Assembly: GCA_034522175.1 (NCBI GenBank)
Contig: JAXHLQ010000001.1
Coordinates: forward strand, 4,030,001-4,094,000
Length of the DNA: 64,000 bases
Origin: JAIPDZ01 sp034522175
Lineage (GTDB): Bacteria > Desulfobacterota > DSM-4660 > Desulfatiglandales > Desulfatiglandaceae
Direction: 5' to 3'
Part shown: positions 18,587-28,284 of the stretch, in pieces
Layout of the letters: every line of letters starts with the position of its first letter
Numbering within the stretch: position 1 is the first letter of the stretch
Position numbers and translations under genes: made by a program
Notes under the pieces: model-generated
Database searches by the model: none
Told to the model about the DNA's origin: nothing
What the model saw: the letters and a program-made list of their open reading frames with translations, nothing else

Positions 18587-19231
18587 TCAGACCTTTTCGA
18601 TGCCGGTGATGACGCCGTGGCAGCGGCACGCCGTACTGACCAGGAAGGGACCTATGGAGTGTTTCATATCTTCACGGAGTGAGCGGAGTTGAGCCGGGCG
18701 ATACCCGCCGATGCCCGGGCCAAGCTGATGGCTTCGAATGACCAAAGATTGAAACGGGCTGAGCACGACCTCCCTGAGAATTTCGAACATGTTCTGTTTG
18801 CGTTTTTTCCCGGTTACGGTACAGATATCGCGGGGTTCGGCACAATCGTCCGGGCATTTGAAAGTCGCATGGCTTACGTAAATATCCCCTGTTCGGCCCC
18901 GCATGGGATTGGGGAGAAGCGGATCGATCTCAGAAGGTATCGTCCTGCGCCGGATGCACTCCGGTCCCAGGATGTGGAGAGCCCATTCGGCGGCGAGATG
19001 AATGGGAAGGGCGGGGATAATCCAGTTCGGACCTTCGGGGGCCTTCAGATGACGGCTCAGATAAGCAACCCCATCCGCCGCCTCCTTCGAGAGCCGGTGG
19101 CCATGACAGCGGGAAAGATTTTCAATGCTCGGATCGACCAGGACAAAACGGGTCTTCTTTCGCCTTTCTGAAAGCCGCTCATAGGCCAGCCGTCCGAATC
19201 TGCCGACCCCGATGATCCAGATTTCTTCCAT
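18587..19231 (-). CDS. NAD(P)-binding (TrkA-N-like) protein of unknown function
   Basis: A 214-residue protein starting MEEIWIIGVGRFGRLAYERL, a Rossmann-type GxGxxG nucleotide-binding motif, with the acidic strand end LVDPS near residue 33. The C-terminal half carries several cysteines (FKCPDDCAEPRDICTVTGKK), possibly a metal or Fe-S site. No membrane segment is seen. It may sense or bind a dinucleotide. It sits 30 bases downstream of the SDR on the same strand, which suggests co-transcription. Function unknown. Confidence 0.65.
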   Translation of the reverse strand: MEEIWIIGVGRFGRLAYERLSERRKKTRFVLVDPSIENLSRCHGHRLSKEAADGVAYLSRHLKAPEGPNWIIPALPIHLAAEWALHILGPECIRRRTIPSEIDPLLPNPMRGRTGDIYVSHATFKCPDDCAEPRDICTVTGKKRKQNMFEILREVVLSPFQSLVIRSHQLGPGIGGYRPAQLRSLREDMKHSIGPFLVSTACRCHGVITGIEKV

Positions 19232-19260
19232 CGCAGACAGGCCTTTTGCAGAGGTCTCGA

Positions 19261-20027
19261 CTATTTGGCCGCCATTCGAATGGCGCCGTCCAATCGGATG
19301 ACTTCCCCATTGAGCATCCGGTTTTCCAGAATATGCTGTACCAGAGCGGCAAACTCCCCGGGTGCGCCGACCCGTTTAGGAAATGGCACCATCTTTCCCA
19401 GAGCCTCCTGGACGTTCTCGGGGAGCCCCTTGAGCATGGGTGTGGCAAATATCCCCGGGGCAATGGTCATGACCCGCAGGCCGTATTCAGCAAACTCTCT
19501 CGCAATGGGAAGGGTCATGCCGGCCACCGCCGCCTTTGAAGCACTGTATGCGGCCTGCCCGATCTGTCCGTCGAAGGCGGCCACGGAGGCCGTATTGATG
19601 ACGACCCCTTCTCGCCGTCTTCACCGGGTGGGTTTTCCACCATCCGTTCGGCCGCCAGCCGGATGACATTTATGGTGCCCATCAGATTGATCTGCAGCAC
19701 CTTGTTGAAATGATCCATGGGCATGGGACCTTCCTTCCCCAATACCTTTGCCGGTGTGCCCACCCCTGCACAGTTAATGGCCGCATGGATGGCGCCGAAC
19801 CGGTCCATGGTCTGGTCGATGGCCGCCTGCACGTCCGATTCCTGAGTAACATCGGTGCGGCAGAAGAGAACGGTTTCTCCCAATTCTGACGCGATCGCTT
19901 TTCCCCTTTCCTCGGCAAAATCGAGGATGGATATCTTTGCCCCCAGCTTCAGGAAGTTCCGTACACACGCCTCGCCCAATCCCGAGGCCCCTCCGGTAAT
20001 AACGATCACAGCATCCTTAATCTCCAT
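19261..20027 (-). CDS. Short-chain dehydrogenase, 3-hydroxyacyl-CoA dehydrogenase type II-like (frameshifted)
   Basis: NAD-dependent SDR resembling HSD10-type 3-hydroxyacyl-CoA dehydrogenases. It has the TGGASGLGE cofactor motif near residue 12, NCAGVG near 86, the catalytic YSASK, and a C-terminal AIRMAAK. The frame breaks after GEDGEKG: the N-terminal 150 or so residues are in one frame, and the part from VVINTASVAAFDGQIG onward is in another. One base of a C run (plus strand 19605-19608) is missing; adding it gives 255 residues, normal for the family. An intact gene in the organism is likely. Confidence 0.88.
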
Positions 20028-20291
20028 GGGTACTCCTCCAGCTTCAATTATCGGTTATTGAAAGTATCCCGTATTCCAGGCGGGACATCAAAAATATTAT
20101 TATCCCGGCCTTTTTCAATAGCGAGATCGTGGTGCCTCAGTCAAGCGAAAAGCGCCTCGAGATGCACACGTGGGATGGGAATGCCTTGAAAGCCGCGGTT
20201 ATACGTGTTACTGTTTTCATGAGCCTATCTGAAAAGGAACCATCCCTGCGGGATGGCTGATGGATAACTGAAATTCGAGGAATATTGAGAT
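20028..20291. other. Intergenic with a perfect small hairpin
   Basis: 264 bases between the SDR and the divergent radical SAM gene. It holds a perfect CCATCCC/GGGATGG stem with a TGC loop at 20240-20256 and a few weaker inverted repeats. Promoters for both genes must lie here. Confidence 0.5.
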
Positions 20292-21452
20292 ATGAGACAG
20301 GATGAAATGCGCTTCGAACAGGGCCCGATCCGCCCTCCCAATGAGGCCAGAAGCCTCCTTTTACGTGTGACCCGCAACTGCCCCTGGAACCAGTGTCAGT
20401 TCTGCCCGGTATACAAGGGTCGAAAATTCTCCCTGAGGTCGGTGGAGGAGATCAAATCCGATATTGAAACCGTCAAACACATCATCGACGATATCAAGTC
20501 GCTGTCCTGGCGAATGGGCGGCAGTGGACGCATCGATGACCAGGTCATCAGCGCTGTTTTAGGCCGGGCCGGGATCAGCGACAGCTATCGCAGTGTGGCC
20601 ATGTGGCTCTATTATGGAACGGGAGCCTGTTTTCTACAGGACGCGGATAACCTCATACTGAAGACGAAAGATTTGGTTCAAATACTTCAAGTTCTTAGAG
20701 AAACGCTGCCACAAGTGACCCGTGTGACCACCTACTCCAGATCCAGAACCATTGTCCGCAAATCCGTGGAATCATTGACTCAGATACGCGAAGCCGGTCT
20801 GGACCGGGTTCATGTGGGGTTGGAGACGGGGTATGACCCGCTCCTCAAACTCATGAAAAAGGGGGTCAAGGCCGCACAGCAGATTGAGGCGGGACAGAAG
20901 GTGAAGGCGGCCGGGATGGAACTTTCTGAATATGTGATGCCCGGTCTGGGCGGTCAGGAGATGTGGCGGGAGCATGCGGTCGAAACCGCCAGGGTCCTGA
21001 ACCAGATCGACCCCCACTTCATCCGTCTCAGAAGCCTGCGGGTGCCGTCGCGGGTTCCGCTTTACGAGAAGCTGGCGGACGGCACCTTTACCCCGCAGAC
21101 CGATGATATGCTGGCGGAAGAGATGCGGGTCTTCATCGAAACGCTGGACGGGATTTACAGTACGGTCACCAGCGATCATATCATGAACCTTCTGGAAGAA
21201 GTGTCGGGAAAACTCCCGGAAGATAAGGCAAAGATGTTGCGGGTCATTGAAAGATATCAGAACCTCCCGGATTCGGAACGGATGATCTACCGGATAGGCA
21301 GACGGGGCGGCGCCTACCGGTCCACGGATGACCTCGCCAACGATCCGGTCACCTACCAAAAGATCAAATCACTCCTGAACGATCTGCAGGCAAAGGAAGG
21401 GAGCGAAGGGGTGGAGCGCTTTATTACCGAGACCGTGGATCGATATGTGTAA
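20292..21452 (+). CDS. Radical SAM protein with CX4CX2C cluster motif
   Basis: A 386-residue radical SAM enzyme. The cluster motif near residue 31 is CPWNQCQFC, spaced C-x4-C-x2-C rather than the usual C-x3-C-x2-C. Downstream are GLDRVHVGLETGYDPLLKLM (the conserved S/HVGLETG beta strand) and GMELSEYVMPGLGG. It resembles the Elp3/MiaB-type subgroup common in anaerobes; the substrate is unknown. It runs into the siroheme synthase gene with a 57-base gap, so a tetrapyrrole connection is possible but not shown. Confidence 0.85.
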   Translation: MRQDEMRFEQGPIRPPNEARSLLLRVTRNCPWNQCQFCPVYKGRKFSLRSVEEIKSDIETVKHIIDDIKSLSWRMGGSGRIDDQVISAVLGRAGISDSYRSVAMWLYYGTGACFLQDADNLILKTKDLVQILQVLRETLPQVTRVTTYSRSRTIVRKSVESLTQIREAGLDRVHVGLETGYDPLLKLMKKGVKAAQQIEAGQKVKAAGMELSEYVMPGLGGQEMWREHAVETARVLNQIDPHFIRLRSLRVPSRVPLYEKLADGTFTPQTDDMLAEEMRVFIETLDGIYSTVTSDHIMNLLEEVSGKLPEDKAKMLRVIERYQNLPDSERMIYRIGRRGGAYRSTDDLANDPVTYQKIKSLLNDLQAKEGSEGVERFITETVDRYV

Positions 21453-21509
21453 TGGGTGTAAACGGGTATCACCCGGCAACGTCATTCGGGTTCAATGGAT
21501 GGATCCATC

Positions 21510-22168
21510 ATGAGTTATTATCCGGTTTTTCTCCAATTGGAAGACAGGCATGTTCTCGTGATCGGGGGAGGGACAGTGGCTGCAAGGAAGGTGGAGACCC
21601 TTCTGAACTACGGGGCCATTGTTCATGTGGTCAGCAGGGACCTGAACCAGACGCTCAGGAATCTGATGGACGACGGCAAAATCCGATTCCTCGGGGACCG
21701 GTTCGAGGAAAAACAGCTGGAAGGGATGTTTCTTGTGATCGCAGCCACGGACGATGCGGTGTTGAATCACCAAATCAGTGAGGGGCCCGCAGCCGGGGAC
21801 TGCTCGTCAATGCCGTGGATCAGCCGGCGGATTGCACCTTCATCGTGCCTTCTATTGTGAAGCGCGGTGATCTGCTGATCGCCATCTCCACCTCAGGGAA
21901 GAGCCCGGCCTTCGCCAAGCGGCTCAGAAAGGCGCTTGAAGCCCAATACGGTGAAGCCTGCGGCGCATTTCTGGAACTCATGGGGCGGGTGCGGGAGAGG
22001 GTCCTGGCGCTGGGGCTTCCCCAGAAAGAAAACAGCCGTATTTTCCAGGAGATTGTGGATGCCGATCTCCCCGAGGCCATTTCATCGGGGCGGTGGGGCG
22101 AAGTGGAAACGATACTTGAAACCGTATTGCCCGGGGAGGTAGGGGTAAAGGACCTGCTTGAACGATGA
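21510..22168 (+). CDS. Precorrin-2 dehydrogenase/sirohydrochlorin ferrochelatase (frameshifted)
   Basis: CysG-N/Met8-type bifunctional protein that oxidises precorrin-2 and inserts iron to give siroheme, needed for dissimilatory sulfite reductase. It has YPVFLQLEDRHVLVIGGG at the N-terminus (NAD-binding) and TFIVPSIVKRGDLLIAISTSGKSP in the second frame. The break lies in the G run at 21782-21785: one more G restores the linking stretch EGARSRGLLVNAVDQP. The corrected length is 219 residues. Its stop overlaps the next gene as ATGA. Confidence 0.9.
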
Positions 22169-22996
22169 CATCTGTCTGGTTTTCTTTAACCCTCTTCTTT
22201 GAATTGCTCGCCGCAGGCGGATTTGTGGTGTTTATCCTCAAGCAGGCGAAGTGGATATTCAGGATATCCTACTGGACGCTCGTCATCGGATTCGTTTGCC
22301 ATACCCTTTTTCTCGCCTATCGTTATTACCTCCTTGGGACCGCTCCGGCCCTGGATTTGAAATCAGCGCTGACCGTCTTTGCATGGACGGTCATCGGCGT
22401 CTACCTTCTGATGCAGGCCAAATTCAAGCTTCGGGTGCTGGGGTCCTTTGTGGCGCCTTTTGCCGCTTTTCTGATGATGGTCTCATCGGTCATGCCCTGG
22501 GTCACGACACCCGTCAATCCGCTCTACAAAAAGTCTCTGGCTTACGGTCCACGTGGGGACCATATTTGTCGGTGACGGGCTTTTGGCCATCGCCTTTCTC
22601 GCTGCGGTCATGTATTTGATTCAGGAAAACCAGATCAAGCGAAAGCGCCTCGGCGCCATTTACAGCCGCCTCCCCTCTCTCGCCACCCTGGATCAGATCA
22701 ATTATTATGCCATTTTATATGGCTTTCCTTTCCTGACCATCGGCATGATCACCGGGTCCGTCTACGCCCAGTACGCGCTGGGAAGCTATTGGCGATGGGA
22801 CCCAAAGGAGGTGTGGTCCCTCATCTCCTGGCTCTTTTACGCGGCCCTGCTCCACGAAAGGCTTGCCGTCGGATGGCAGGGCCGGCGTGCCGCCGTCATG
22901 TCTATTGTCTGTTTTCTGGTGCTCATTTTTACCTTCATTGGCGTCAGCCTTCTCATGGGCGGGTATCACAGTTTCAGCAGCCTGGAGGCACCGTAA
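22165..22996 (+). CDS. ccsA: Cytochrome c assembly protein CcsA/HemX-like (frameshifted)
   Basis: A multi-spanning membrane protein of the CcsA/CcmC/HemX heme-handling family, found upstream of hemA in many deltaproteobacteria. It has about eight predicted hydrophobic segments and the WWD-like heme motif GSYWRWDPKEVWSLISWL in the C-terminal half. The frame breaks at an A run (22528-22532): removing one A gives the expected KSLWLTVHVGTIFVGDG, and the whole becomes 276 residues. The start is coupled to the siroheme synthase by ATGA. Confidence 0.88.
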
Positions 22997-23001
22997 TTTC
23001 C

Positions 23002-24288
23002 ATGGAGCGGCTGATCAATATCGGGATGACCCATGAGACCGCGCCGGTGGCCATAAGGGAATGCCTTGCAACGGATGCCGATAATGTAACGAGGGTCCTT
23101 ACCTACATGAGGGATCATAAGGCCATCAATGAAGGGCTTTTTGTGTCTACCTGCAACCGCGTTGAAACCCTTTTTACCTCGGATGAACCGGGTGAGGCCA
23201 AGGCGGCGGTCATCGCTTTTATTTCCGATCTGGCCGGCATGACATCGGATGCGTTTCGAACCTCCCTTTTTACCCTGGAAGGTGTGGAGGCGGCCCGCCA
23301 CATATTTCAGGTGGCCTCGAGCCTCGATTCCATGGTGATCGGCGAACCGCAGATTCTGGGACAGATCAAGGAGGCCTACCATCACGCCACCCGGGCCAGG
23401 ACATCGGGTGTCATTCTCAACCGACTGATGCATCGGGCATTTCACGTAGCCAAGCGGGTGCGCTCCGAGACGGGTATCTCCAGCGCCGCCGTTTCCATCA
23501 GTTACGCCGCTGTTGAGCTGGCAAAAAAGATCTTTCATAACCTGGAGGGGAAGAAGGCGCTATTGATCGGTGCCGGGGAAATGGCCGAGCTGGCCGCCAG
23601 GAACCTCCTCTCCAACGGGGTCAGCGCCATGGCTGTCGCCAACCGAACATTCGAACGGGCTCTAAGGGTGGCCGAACTGTTTAATGCAAAGGCCGTCTCT
23701 TTCGAAGAAATCGGTTATCAGCTCGGGGAAGTGGATATCGTCATTACCTCCACGGCGGCTACGGGGTACGTTATCACCCGCTCGCAGGTGAAGGACGTGT
23801 TGAGGAAAAGACGGAATCGCCCGCTTTTTTTTATTGACATCGCCGTGCCGAGAGATGTTGAACCGGTGGTTAACGATCTCCATAATGTCTATGTGTACGA
23901 CATCGATGACCTGAAAGGGGTGATCGAGGTGAACATGGCCCAGCGACAGGAAGAAGCGGTGAAGGCTCAGCGCATTGTGGATGAAGAGGTCGTCAAGTTT
24001 GAAAAGTGGATCAAGACCCTGTCCGTGGTCCCGACCATTGTGGCACTGAGAAACAAGGCGGAAACCATCGTCCAGTCAGAGCTTAAAAGGAGCCGTTCGG
24101 CACTGGGGAATCTCACGGAGGCCCAGCAGATGGTGGTGGAGACATTGACCCGTTCGGCTGTAGAGAAGGTTCTCAATGATCCGATTCTTTTTTTGAAAGG
24201 GCGAGCGGACCGGCCCACGCTGAATGCCTACCTGGATACCACAAAGAGACTTTTCGGCCTCAATTCAGATAAGGGAGACGGTCATTAA
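23002..24288 (+). CDS. hemA: Glutamyl-tRNA reductase
   Basis: First committed step of the C5 route to 5-aminolevulinate. The 428-residue protein has the catalytic cysteine in STCNRVE at about residue 50, the MVIGEPQILGQIKEAY block, the NADPH motif GAGEMAEL and DIAVPRDVEP. The C-terminal dimerisation helix follows. I start at the ATG at 23002 (MERLINIGMTHETAP); the preceding open frame overlaps ccsA. With siroheme synthase and ccsA it forms a tetrapyrrole operon. Confidence 0.96.
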   Translation: MERLINIGMTHETAPVAIRECLATDADNVTRVLTYMRDHKAINEGLFVSTCNRVETLFTSDEPGEAKAAVIAFISDLAGMTSDAFRTSLFTLEGVEAARHIFQVASSLDSMVIGEPQILGQIKEAYHHATRARTSGVILNRLMHRAFHVAKRVRSETGISSAAVSISYAAVELAKKIFHNLEGKKALLIGAGEMAELAARNLLSNGVSAMAVANRTFERALRVAELFNAKAVSFEEIGYQLGEVDIVITSTAATGYVITRSQVKDVLRKRRNRPLFFIDIAVPRDVEPVVNDLHNVYVYDIDDLKGVIEVNMAQRQEEAVKAQRIVDEEVVKFEKWIKTLSVVPTIVALRNKAETIVQSELKRSRSALGNLTEAQQMVVETLTRSAVEKVLNDPILFLKGRADRPTLNAYLDTTKRLFGLNSDKGDGH

Positions 24289-24309
24289 TTAGAACTATGG
24301 AGGCATCCG

Positions 24310-24663
24310 ATGGGAATCGCGCAGATGATCAATTCGCTCAAAGAACACCCGGATTATTCCAAAATGGGAATGATCGCCAGCCATCTTGGCGTGGTCAGGG
24401 AAAACAGCTTAGACGGACGTATGGTGAGCGGTGTCCGGATTCAGTTCGATGAAGATTCGATTCAGGATATTGTACGTAAAAGTAAGAAGATGGAAGGGAT
24501 TATTGATGTGTTGGTTGAGACTTATAACGGCCATCTGAAAGTGGGAGATGAAATCATGGCCGTGGTCGTGGGCGGGGACACTCGGGAGCATGTATTCCCC
24601 GCATTAATCGAGACTGTGGATGCCATTAAGAAGGGTGGCGCCGTTAAGAAGGAATTGTTTTAG
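24310..24663 (+). CDS. moaE: Molybdopterin synthase catalytic subunit, short MoaE
   Basis: A 117-residue MoaE-family protein, shorter than the E. coli enzyme. It has MIASHLGVVRENSLDGR (the substrate-binding Arg region), VGDEIMAVVVGGDTREHVFPAL and a lysine-rich C-terminus GGAVKKELF that would carry the catalytic lysine. It transfers sulfur into precursor Z to make molybdopterin. It lies 21 bases after hemA and 15 before moaC. The small subunit MoaD is not in the window. Confidence 0.83.
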   Translation: MGIAQMINSLKEHPDYSKMGMIASHLGVVRENSLDGRMVSGVRIQFDEDSIQDIVRKSKKMEGIIDVLVETYNGHLKVGDEIMAVVVGGDTREHVFPALIETVDAIKKGGAVKKELF

Positions 24664-24678
24664 GGCGGAGAACAGGTT

Positions 24679-25131
24679 ATGGGAATGGTGGACGTGACCG
24701 ACAAGCCGGTTATCCGGCGTCTGGCCGAGGCGAGAGGGAAAATCTATCTGAATGAAAAAACCATTGAGGCGGTTCGCGACGGCACCATCAGGAAGGGAGA
24801 TCCCCTCGTGGTGGCGGAAGTGGCCGCCATGAATGCGGCGAAACAGACCCATCTTCTGATTCCCCATTGCCACCAGATTGCCCTGGATACGATTCAGGTT
24901 GCCTTTGACGTTCAGGATCCGTTCATTGAAATCAGGTGCCTTGTGCGGGCCCAGGCGAGGACCGGTGTCGAAATGGAAGCGCTTCTGGCGGTCTCTGTGG
25001 GGTTGAATACGGTGTGGGATATGGTCAAGTATCTGGAAAAGAACGAAAACGGTCAGTATCCGGATGCCCGTATCGGCGATATTGAAGTGACGAAAAAAGA
25101 AAAAGAGGAACAAAAGAGGGGAGAAAGATGA
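24679..25131 (+). CDS. moaC: Cyclic pyranopterin monophosphate synthase
   Basis: Acts with MoaA in the first step of molybdenum cofactor synthesis. The 150-residue protein begins MVDVTDKPVIRRLAEA and has the AAKQTHLLIPHCHQIAL active-site block near residue 52, then GVEMEALLAVSVGLNTVWDM. The C-terminal tail is lysine/glutamate-rich. Its stop overlaps the next gene (ATGA). Together with moaE it indicates molybdo- or tungstoenzymes. Confidence 0.95.
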   Translation: MGMVDVTDKPVIRRLAEARGKIYLNEKTIEAVRDGTIRKGDPLVVAEVAAMNAAKQTHLLIPHCHQIALDTIQVAFDVQDPFIEIRCLVRAQARTGVEMEALLAVSVGLNTVWDMVKYLEKNENGQYPDARIGDIEVTKKEKEEQKRGER

Positions 25132-25805
25132 GACGACTGTGCCTGACGGTTCTAATGGTTTTCGGACTTGTGTTGATGTCGCAGCTCTGCTGGGCGGAAA
25201 AGGCCTATGTGAGGAATAAGTCCAAAATAAACCTGCGCAAAGGCCCCGGCGTGGAGCGCGGTATCGTTACCATGCTTGAGGAAGATGAGCCCGTGGAAAT
25301 TCTGGGAGAAAAGTCAGGCTGGAGTCATGTCCGGCTTCTGGGTCCGGACAAAAAGAATGTTGAAGGATGGGTGGTCACTCGCTATCTCGTGGATCGCGTG
25401 CCGTGGAAGGTCCAGGCCATCGCGTTGAAAGCGGAAAACAAACGGCTGAAAGAGCGTTTGACGTCTTTAGAGGAGAAGTATAAAACAACATCAGACCAGA
25501 GAGACGCGTTGAGTCAGAGCCTGTCGGCCAATGACGCCGCGCTCCAGGAACTGCAGCGCAAATATGAATCTCTTGTTGAAGGATCGTCTGAATTTCTCCA
25601 ACTGAAGGAAGCCTATGATAAAATGGCGTCGGATCTGCAGACCGCACAAACCAGCGCAGAAAAATTGAACAAAGAGAATCGCATGCTTAAGTCGTCCGAG
25701 CGCAATCGGTGGTTTCTAAGCGGTGGCGCTGTACTCCTGCTGGGCCTGATTATCGGTCTGGTCATGGGTCGGCAGCAGAAGCGACGAAAATCCACCTACT
25801 ATTAA
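25128..25805 (+). CDS. SH3-domain, coiled-coil membrane protein (TIGR04211-like)
   Basis: A 225-residue exported protein. It has a signal peptide (LTVLMVFGLVLMSQLCWA, cleaved after about residue 23), a bacterial SH3 domain at about 24-90 (INLRKGPGVERGIV, GWSHVRLLGPDKK, GWVVTRYL), a coiled coil at about 100-190, then a transmembrane helix (GGAVLLLGLIIGLVMG) and a basic tail. This SH3-coiled-coil-TM layout matches the YgiM/TIGR04211 family, of unknown envelope function. It is coupled to moaC by ATGA. Confidence 0.82.
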   Translation: MRRLCLTVLMVFGLVLMSQLCWAEKAYVRNKSKINLRKGPGVERGIVTMLEEDEPVEILGEKSGWSHVRLLGPDKKNVEGWVVTRYLVDRVPWKVQAIALKAENKRLKERLTSLEEKYKTTSDQRDALSQSLSANDAALQELQRKYESLVEGSSEFLQLKEAYDKMASDLQTAQTSAEKLNKENRMLKSSERNRWFLSGGAVLLLGLIIGLVMGRQQKRRKSTYY

Positions 25806-25828
25806 TAGGGATACCGAAATACCTGTGC

Positions 25829-27079
25829 ATGTCAACCGTTATGGCCTCACCTGACGATCCCATATATCCTTCCTGTGAAATCATCACCATCGGGACCGAA
25901 CTCCTTCTGGGTCAGATCGTGGACACCAACACCGCGTATCTCGCTCAAACCCTGGCCGACGCAGGCATACACGTTCGCTTCAAGACCTCTGTCGGGGACC
26001 GGTTGGATGAAATGACCGCCGTGATGCGGGGTGCCCTCGATCGGTGTCAGCTGGTTGTTATCACAGGGGGATTGGGCCCCACACTGGATGATCTGACCCG
26101 GGAGGCCGTCGCACGGGTCGCCGCCGTTCCCCTTGAGTTCAAGGAAAACCTGATGATGGAGATCCAGGGGACCTTTCGTCGATACGGATATGATATGCCC
26201 GCAAACAACCGAAGGCAGGCCTTCATCCCGGCCGGAAGTGTGGCCATTTCAAACCCCGTGGGAACGGCGCCTGCATTCATCAAGGAGATCGACAAAAAGC
26301 CGGTGATCTGCCTTCCCGGTGTGCCGAGAGAGCTCAAATACCTGATGGATCATGCGGTGCTTCCCTGGATCAGAGATCGCTTCGGACTTGCCGGTCACAC
26401 GGTGTCGATTCGTGTCTTAAAGGTGGCAGGGCTTGGTGAGAGCGGTGTGGACCGGCTCATCGGGGATCTCATCAGGCCCGGAGAAAACCCGGAGGTGGGG
26501 CTGCTGGCGTCCCAGGGAGAGATCAGAATCCGCATCGCAGCGGCAGCGGAAGGGAAACGACGTGCCGCTGATCTTACGGAACCCATTGCCGCGGAGATCC
26601 GGTCCCGTCTAAAGCGCAAGGTTTTCGGTGAAGGTGAGGACACCCTCGAAAGCGTCATAGGGGATCTGCTCGCGGAAAAGGTGAAAACCCTTTCGATTAT
26701 CGAGACCTTTTCGGGCGGGCTGGCTGCTCAGCGTCTCCTGATGCATTCCGCAACAGGGATCAAGCGGAGCTGTGTGATACCGGCTGAGGAACAATTGGCC
26801 GAATTTCTGGGAAAACCACAAATCAATATCACCGAATCCGATGCCCTGAGCGCAGCGGAGCACGTGAGGGCTCAGGCAGGAGCGGCGGTGGGCCTGTCCA
26901 TTTTGGGATTTCCCCGCAGGCGAAAAACCCATTATGTTCTTCAGGGCGTTTCAGCGGTGAAGGGGAGGGGGATATCAAAGACCTTTTCATGGGAAATGGG
27001 TGGAGATCCCGAAACACTCCGGATCCGGGGGGCGGTCATCGGGTTGAACACGCTCAGACTTGCCCTTCTCGAGGCATAA
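25829..27079 (+). CDS. cinA: CinA-like protein with divergent C-terminal domain
   Basis: Residues 1-175 or so form the CinA/MoeA-type domain (IGTELLLGQIVDTNTAYLA, VVITGGLGPTLDDLTREAVA, PGVPRELKYLMD). The C-terminal domain, about 270-416, has lost the usual NMN amidase motifs: the expected ECTGGL reads TFSGGL, and no GIAGPGGG glycine-rich loop is visible. The deamidase activity may therefore be lost. The start is the ATG at 25829, or the next at 25841 (MASPDDP). The gap to the upstream gene is 23 bases. Confidence 0.85.
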   Translation: MSTVMASPDDPIYPSCEIITIGTELLLGQIVDTNTAYLAQTLADAGIHVRFKTSVGDRLDEMTAVMRGALDRCQLVVITGGLGPTLDDLTREAVARVAAVPLEFKENLMMEIQGTFRRYGYDMPANNRRQAFIPAGSVAISNPVGTAPAFIKEIDKKPVICLPGVPRELKYLMDHAVLPWIRDRFGLAGHTVSIRVLKVAGLGESGVDRLIGDLIRPGENPEVGLLASQGEIRIRIAAAAEGKRRAADLTEPIAAEIRSRLKRKVFGEGEDTLESVIGDLLAEKVKTLSIIETFSGGLAAQRLLMHSATGIKRSCVIPAEEQLAEFLGKPQINITESDALSAAEHVRAQAGAAVGLSILGFPRRRKTHYVLQGVSAVKGRGISKTFSWEMGGDPETLRIRGAVIGLNTLRLALLEA

Positions 27080-27104
27080 GTGGGGTTCATCACAAGGATA
27101 TCCG

Positions 27105-28238
27105 ATGAGTAGCGTGTCCCTGATACGGTGCGAAACCTACGAATCCCGATCCATGGATCGGGCGCTGAAACGCGTTGTTGAGCCGCTGGGCGGCATGCCC
27201 CGTTTTGTGAAACCGGGGGACAGGGTGCTGATCAAACCCAACCTTCTATTGGCCAGGGATCCGGAAAAGAGGGTGACCACGGATCCGGCCGTGGTTCGAT
27301 CGGTGGCACGCCTCGTCATGGAAGCCGGCGGCCGGCCCATGATCGGCGACAGCCCGGCCCTGGACAGCTTCGGCAGGGTCGCCAGGCGCTGCGGTATGGC
27401 TGCCGTTTCCCGGGATCTCGGGATTGAGTTGACCCCGCTGACGCAACCCGTGCGGGTGGCGACGCCCTCGGGCTCCTCCTTCAGAAAACTCGAGATCGCA
27501 ACGCAGGCCTTAGATGCGGATGTGGTCATCAACCTGCCCAAGCTCAAGACACACTCGCAGATGCTTCTGACACTCGGCGTGAAAAATCTTTTCGGTACCA
27601 TTGTTGCACAGCGCAAGGCGGAGTGGCACATGATGGCGGGCGTGGACCGGGATACCTTTGCCTCCCTCCTTCTTGACATATACCTGACCGTAAAACCGGC
27701 GCTGACGATCCTCGACGGGATCTGGGGGATGGACGGCCACGGCCCGGCCAACGGAAGACCGGTTCGATTAAATCTCATGGCCGCTGCCACTGATGCAGTG
27801 GCCTTGGACATATCCATATGCCGAATGCTAAAGATCCCACTGCGCTCCTTTCCCCTTTACCGAGTGGCAAAAGCAAGAGGTGTAGGCGAAACCGATCCGG
27901 CCCGAATAGCCTTTACTGGCGACCCGTTGAACGCCTTCACGGTATCCCGTTTTGAGACCCCTACGCTTGACTCGGTGGGTTTTCTTCCTTCCCATCTTGA
28001 TTGGTTTACCAAGCGGTTTCTGGTCTCCAGTCCCGTTCAGGACGGCACATCCTGTGTGGGGTGCGGGGCGTGCAGCGAGATATGTCCGGCCCATGCCGTT
28101 GACCTGAAAGGCAAAAGGGTCGCCTTTAATTACGATGACTGTATCCGCTGTTACTGCTGCCAGGAGGTCTGCCCGCAGGATGCCATTCAGTTCAAGACGG
28201 GATGGCTCGTGAAGCTCCTCAACCGGTTGAACCGGTGA
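27105..28238 (+). CDS. DUF362 protein with two [4Fe-4S] ferredoxin motifs
   Basis: A 377-residue protein with an N-terminal DUF362 domain (KPGDRVLIKPNLL, MIGDSPALDSFG, INLPKLKTHSQMLLTLGVKNLFG). A C-terminal bacterial-type ferredoxin segment at about 312-365 carries CVGCGACSEICP and CIRCYCCQEVCP. Such proteins are common in anaerobes and are thought to act in electron transfer, but no reaction is established. It follows cinA with a 25-base gap. Probably cytoplasmic: no signal peptide. Confidence 0.88.
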   Translation: MSSVSLIRCETYESRSMDRALKRVVEPLGGMPRFVKPGDRVLIKPNLLLARDPEKRVTTDPAVVRSVARLVMEAGGRPMIGDSPALDSFGRVARRCGMAAVSRDLGIELTPLTQPVRVATPSGSSFRKLEIATQALDADVVINLPKLKTHSQMLLTLGVKNLFGTIVAQRKAEWHMMAGVDRDTFASLLLDIYLTVKPALTILDGIWGMDGHGPANGRPVRLNLMAAATDAVALDISICRMLKIPLRSFPLYRVAKARGVGETDPARIAFTGDPLNAFTVSRFETPTLDSVGFLPSHLDWFTKRFLVSSPVQDGTSCVGCGACSEICPAHAVDLKGKRVAFNYDDCIRCYCCQEVCPQDAIQFKTGWLVKLLNRLNR

Positions 28239-28284
28239 GAAGGGTCTTCCAACTTGATGCCCTGAGTCGGCAAGGATTCGGGAT

